Program-made: the position numbers and the translations under genes | Shown here: piece by piece, positions 13,540 through 15,093 of the stretch | Layout: each line of letters begins with the position of its first letter | Numbering within the stretch: position 1 is the first letter of the stretch | The notes under the pieces: generated by a model | The model's database searches: none | What the model was told of the DNA's origin: nothing | The model's input: only the letters and a program-made list of their open reading frames with translations | Source: Deltaproteobacteria bacterium RBG_16_54_11 | GTDB lineage: Bacteria > Desulfobacterota > B13-G15 > RBG-16-54-18 | Length of the DNA: 15,093 nt | Assembly (NCBI GenBank): GCA_001797905.1 | Contig: MGQS01000046.1 | Coordinates: forward strand, 1,210 to 16,302 | Direction: 5' to 3'

Positions 13540-14505
13540 TCAGACCACCCCGGCCTTGAGGAGGTCGTGCAGGTGGATGATTCCCTGGGGGGTCCTCTCC
13601 CCGGCCTTGTCAAAGGCGAACAGGGAGGTGATGGAGTGCTCCTCCATGCGCTGAACGGCCTGGGCAGCCAGGGTATCGGCCTCGATCCACTTGGGGTTTT
13701 TGGTCATGACCGCGGCGGCCGTCCTCTCCAAGAGGTCGGGATATCGCTCCAGGGCCCTGCGGAGGTCGCCGTCGGTGATCACCCCCACCAGCTCTTTCCG
13801 TGCGTTCATGACCCCCGTCACCCCCATCCGCTTGGAGGTGATCTCCACCAAGGCCTCCTTCATCAAGGCGTCCTCATATACCATGGGGAGCTCCTCACCC
13901 CCGTGCATCAGGTCGCGCACCTTGAGCAGGAGCCGCTTGCCGAGCTTACCTCCCGGGTGCAGGATGGCAAAGTCCTCTTTCTTAAACCCGCGCTTCTCCA
14001 GCAGGGCGACTGCCAGGGCGTCCCCCATGGCCAGGGTCACGGTCGTACTGGCGGTGGGGGCCAACCCCAGGGGGCAGGCCTCCTCCTCTACGCTCACATC
14101 CAACACCACGTCCCCGGCCCGGGCCAGGGTCGAGTTGGCTTTTCCGGTCAGGGCGATCAGTTTGTTCCCATACCGCTTGATGAGGGGGAGGATCTGGGAG
14201 AGCTCATCGGTCTCGCCGCTGTTGGAGATGGCCACGACGATATCCTTCTTTCCCAGCATGCCCAGGTCGCCGTGGATCCCTTCGGTGGGGTGCAGGAAGA
14301 AGGCAGGGGTGCCGGTGCTGGCCAGCGTAGAGGCGATCTTTTGCCCGATGATCCCCGATTTGCCAACCCCTGTCACCACCACCTTCCCCTCGGAGGAGAG
14401 GATCAGTTCCACCGCTTGCACAAATTCCTCATCGATCCTCTCCACCAGTTGCTCGATGGCCTTGGCCTCGATATGCAATACCTGCTTGGCCCGTTCGATG
14501 ATCAT
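13540..14505 (-). CDS. kdsD: Arabinose-5-phosphate isomerase (KpsF/GutQ family)
   Basis: 321-residue cytosolic enzyme that interconverts ribulose-5-phosphate and arabinose-5-phosphate, the precursor of Kdo. Seen: a SIS sugar-isomerase domain with VVVTGVGKSGIIGQKIAST (about 42-60), the active-site region PTEGIHGDLGML, ISNSGETDEL and ALTGKANSTLA, followed by two CBS domains (roughly 205-262 and 270-321) containing LVGVITDGDLRRAL and SLFAF. Length and order match KdsD. The ATG at 14503-14505 is preceded by AAGGAGG with 7-base spacing and overlaps the kdsA stop by ATGA. Confidence 0.97.
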   Translation of the reverse strand: MIIERAKQVLHIEAKAIEQLVERIDEEFVQAVELILSSEGKVVVTGVGKSGIIGQKIASTLASTGTPAFFLHPTEGIHGDLGMLGKKDIVVAISNSGETDELSQILPLIKRYGNKLIALTGKANSTLARAGDVVLDVSVEEEACPLGLAPTASTTVTLAMGDALAVALLEKRGFKKEDFAILHPGGKLGKRLLLKVRDLMHGGEELPMVYEDALMKEALVEITSKRMGVTGVMNARKELVGVITDGDLRRALERYPDLLERTAAAVMTKNPKWIEADTLAAQAVQRMEEHSITSLFAFDKAGERTPQGIIHLHDLLKAGVV

Positions 14506-15093
14506 CCTCCATCCTCCTTCACAATCCGATCGATGGCCTTGAGCTGTTTGAGCAGCGGGGAGAGGGCGTCGAGTTGCAGGGAATTGGCGCCGTCGCTCAG
14601 GGCCTGCTCCGGGTTCGGGTGGACCTCGAAGAAGACCCCATCCACCCCCGCCCCGACAGCCGCCCTGGCCAGGTGGGGGATCAATTCCCTGTTTCCCCCG
14701 GAGGCCTTGCCCGCCCCGCCGGGGAGCTGGACGCTGTGGGTGGCGTCGTAGATCACGGGATATCCCAGACCCCGCATGACGGGGAGCGCTTTCATGTCAC
14801 TGACGAGGTTGTTGTAGCCAAAGGAGGTCCCCCGCTCGGTGAGGAGGATCTGTTCGTTGCCCGTGGAGGTTATCTTCTCCACCACGTGGGCCATATCCCA
14901 GGGCGCCAAAAACTGACCCTTCTTGACGTTGATCGGCTTTCCCGTCCTGCCGGCCTCCACCAAGAGGTCGGTCTGGCGGCAGAGAAAGGCTGGGATCTGG
15001 ATCACATCCAGGACCTCCGCTGCCGTGGCTACCTCGCCGACGCTGTGGACATCGGAGAGGACGGGCAGCCCGAGCTCATCCTTCACCTGCTGC
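14502..15093 (-). CDS. kdsA: 3-deoxy-8-phosphooctulonate synthase (partial, N-terminus off the window)
   Basis: C-terminal 197 residues of the enzyme that condenses phosphoenolpyruvate with arabinose-5-phosphate to Kdo-8-phosphate. The true start lies beyond the high-coordinate edge; the first residues visible are QQVKDELGLPVLSDVHS, so the GTG at 15084-15086 is internal. Seen: IPAFLCRQTDLLVEAGRTG, INVKKGQFLAPWDM, LLTERGTSFGYNNLVSD, the DATHSVQLPGG segment, SGGNRELIP and DGVFFEVHPNPEQALSDG, all typical of KdsA. These resemble the metal-dependent branch as in Aquifex, but the deciding N-terminal Cys/Asn position is not in the window. Confidence 0.97.
   Translation of the reverse strand, partial: QQVKDELGLPVLSDVHSVGEVATAAEVLDVIQIPAFLCRQTDLLVEAGRTGKPINVKKGQFLAPWDMAHVVEKITSTGNEQILLTERGTSFGYNNLVSDMKALPVMRGLGYPVIYDATHSVQLPGGAGKASGGNRELIPHLARAAVGAGVDGVFFEVHPNPEQALSDGANSLQLDALSPLLKQLKAIDRIVKEDGG

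Noticed and set aside
13539..13613. 25-residue N-terminal extension of KdsC
   Set aside because: It overlaps kdsD in another frame, looks like antisense composition, and the ATG at 13536-13538 fits the KdsC family start.
13438..14751. 437-residue plus-strand open frame
   Set aside because: Antisense across kdsC, kdsD and kdsA, with low-complexity Gly/Asp/His-rich text.
1..15093. CRISPR array, tRNA, rRNA or complete insertion sequence
   Set aside because: No regularly spaced repeats, no cloverleaf or rRNA-like stretches, and no transposase or integrase reading frame were seen.

Overview
The window reads as chromosomal DNA of a Gram-negative bacterium, most likely from the Desulfobacterota (former Deltaproteobacteria) or a relative. 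The order kdsA-kdsD-kdsC-lptC-lptA-lptB-rpoN-hpf-ptsN-hprK-rapZ-manX-like EIIA-ptsH-ptsI-metK resembles what I recall of Geobacter-type genomes, and the Kdo and Lpt genes mean it makes lipopolysaccharide. The lineage is inferred from gene order and protein features; no search was run. Every supported gene lies on the minus strand, so transcription runs from high to low coordinates.

15093 to 11265 is the LPS block: Kdo-8-phosphate synthase (cut by the window edge), arabinose-5-phosphate isomerase and Kdo-8-phosphate phosphatase make Kdo, then LptC, LptA and LptB carry LPS toward the outer membrane. The genes are packed with 4-base ATGA overlaps or 1-base gaps.

11259 to 6684 is the sigma-54/regulatory block: RpoN, a short hibernation factor HPF, EIIA-Ntr, a catalytic-domain-only HPr kinase, RapZ, a mannose-type EIIA and HPr. 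ptsI (EI) and metK follow. No membrane EIIC and no EIIB is present, so this PTS looks regulatory. A good sigma-70 promoter (TTGACA-N17-TAAGAT) lies in the rpoN-hpf gap and fixes the short start of hpf.

4899 to 1960 holds the two S-adenosylmethionine-cycle genes: metK makes SAM and ahcY recycles S-adenosylhomocysteine. They are separated by about 450 bases of non-coding, repeat-rich DNA with three related copies of a double-hairpin element (TGTCGC-N3-GCGACA next to a second inverted repeat) and C/G-rich hairpins. The AhcY is the short type with a GYGWCGRG motif and no KPDHYRY tail.

1951 to 58 is the accessory end. A perfect 13-bp-stem hairpin closes the ahcY side, followed by about 220 bases of AT-rich DNA and then a two-gene restriction-modification-like unit: a D12-class (Dam-like) adenine methyltransferase, overlapping by TTGA a winged-helix plus HNH zinc nuclease. 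Its base composition is visibly more AT-rich than the housekeeping genes, which suggests acquisition. This unit and the metK-ahcY repeat cluster are the parts of the window least explained by ordinary housekeeping content.
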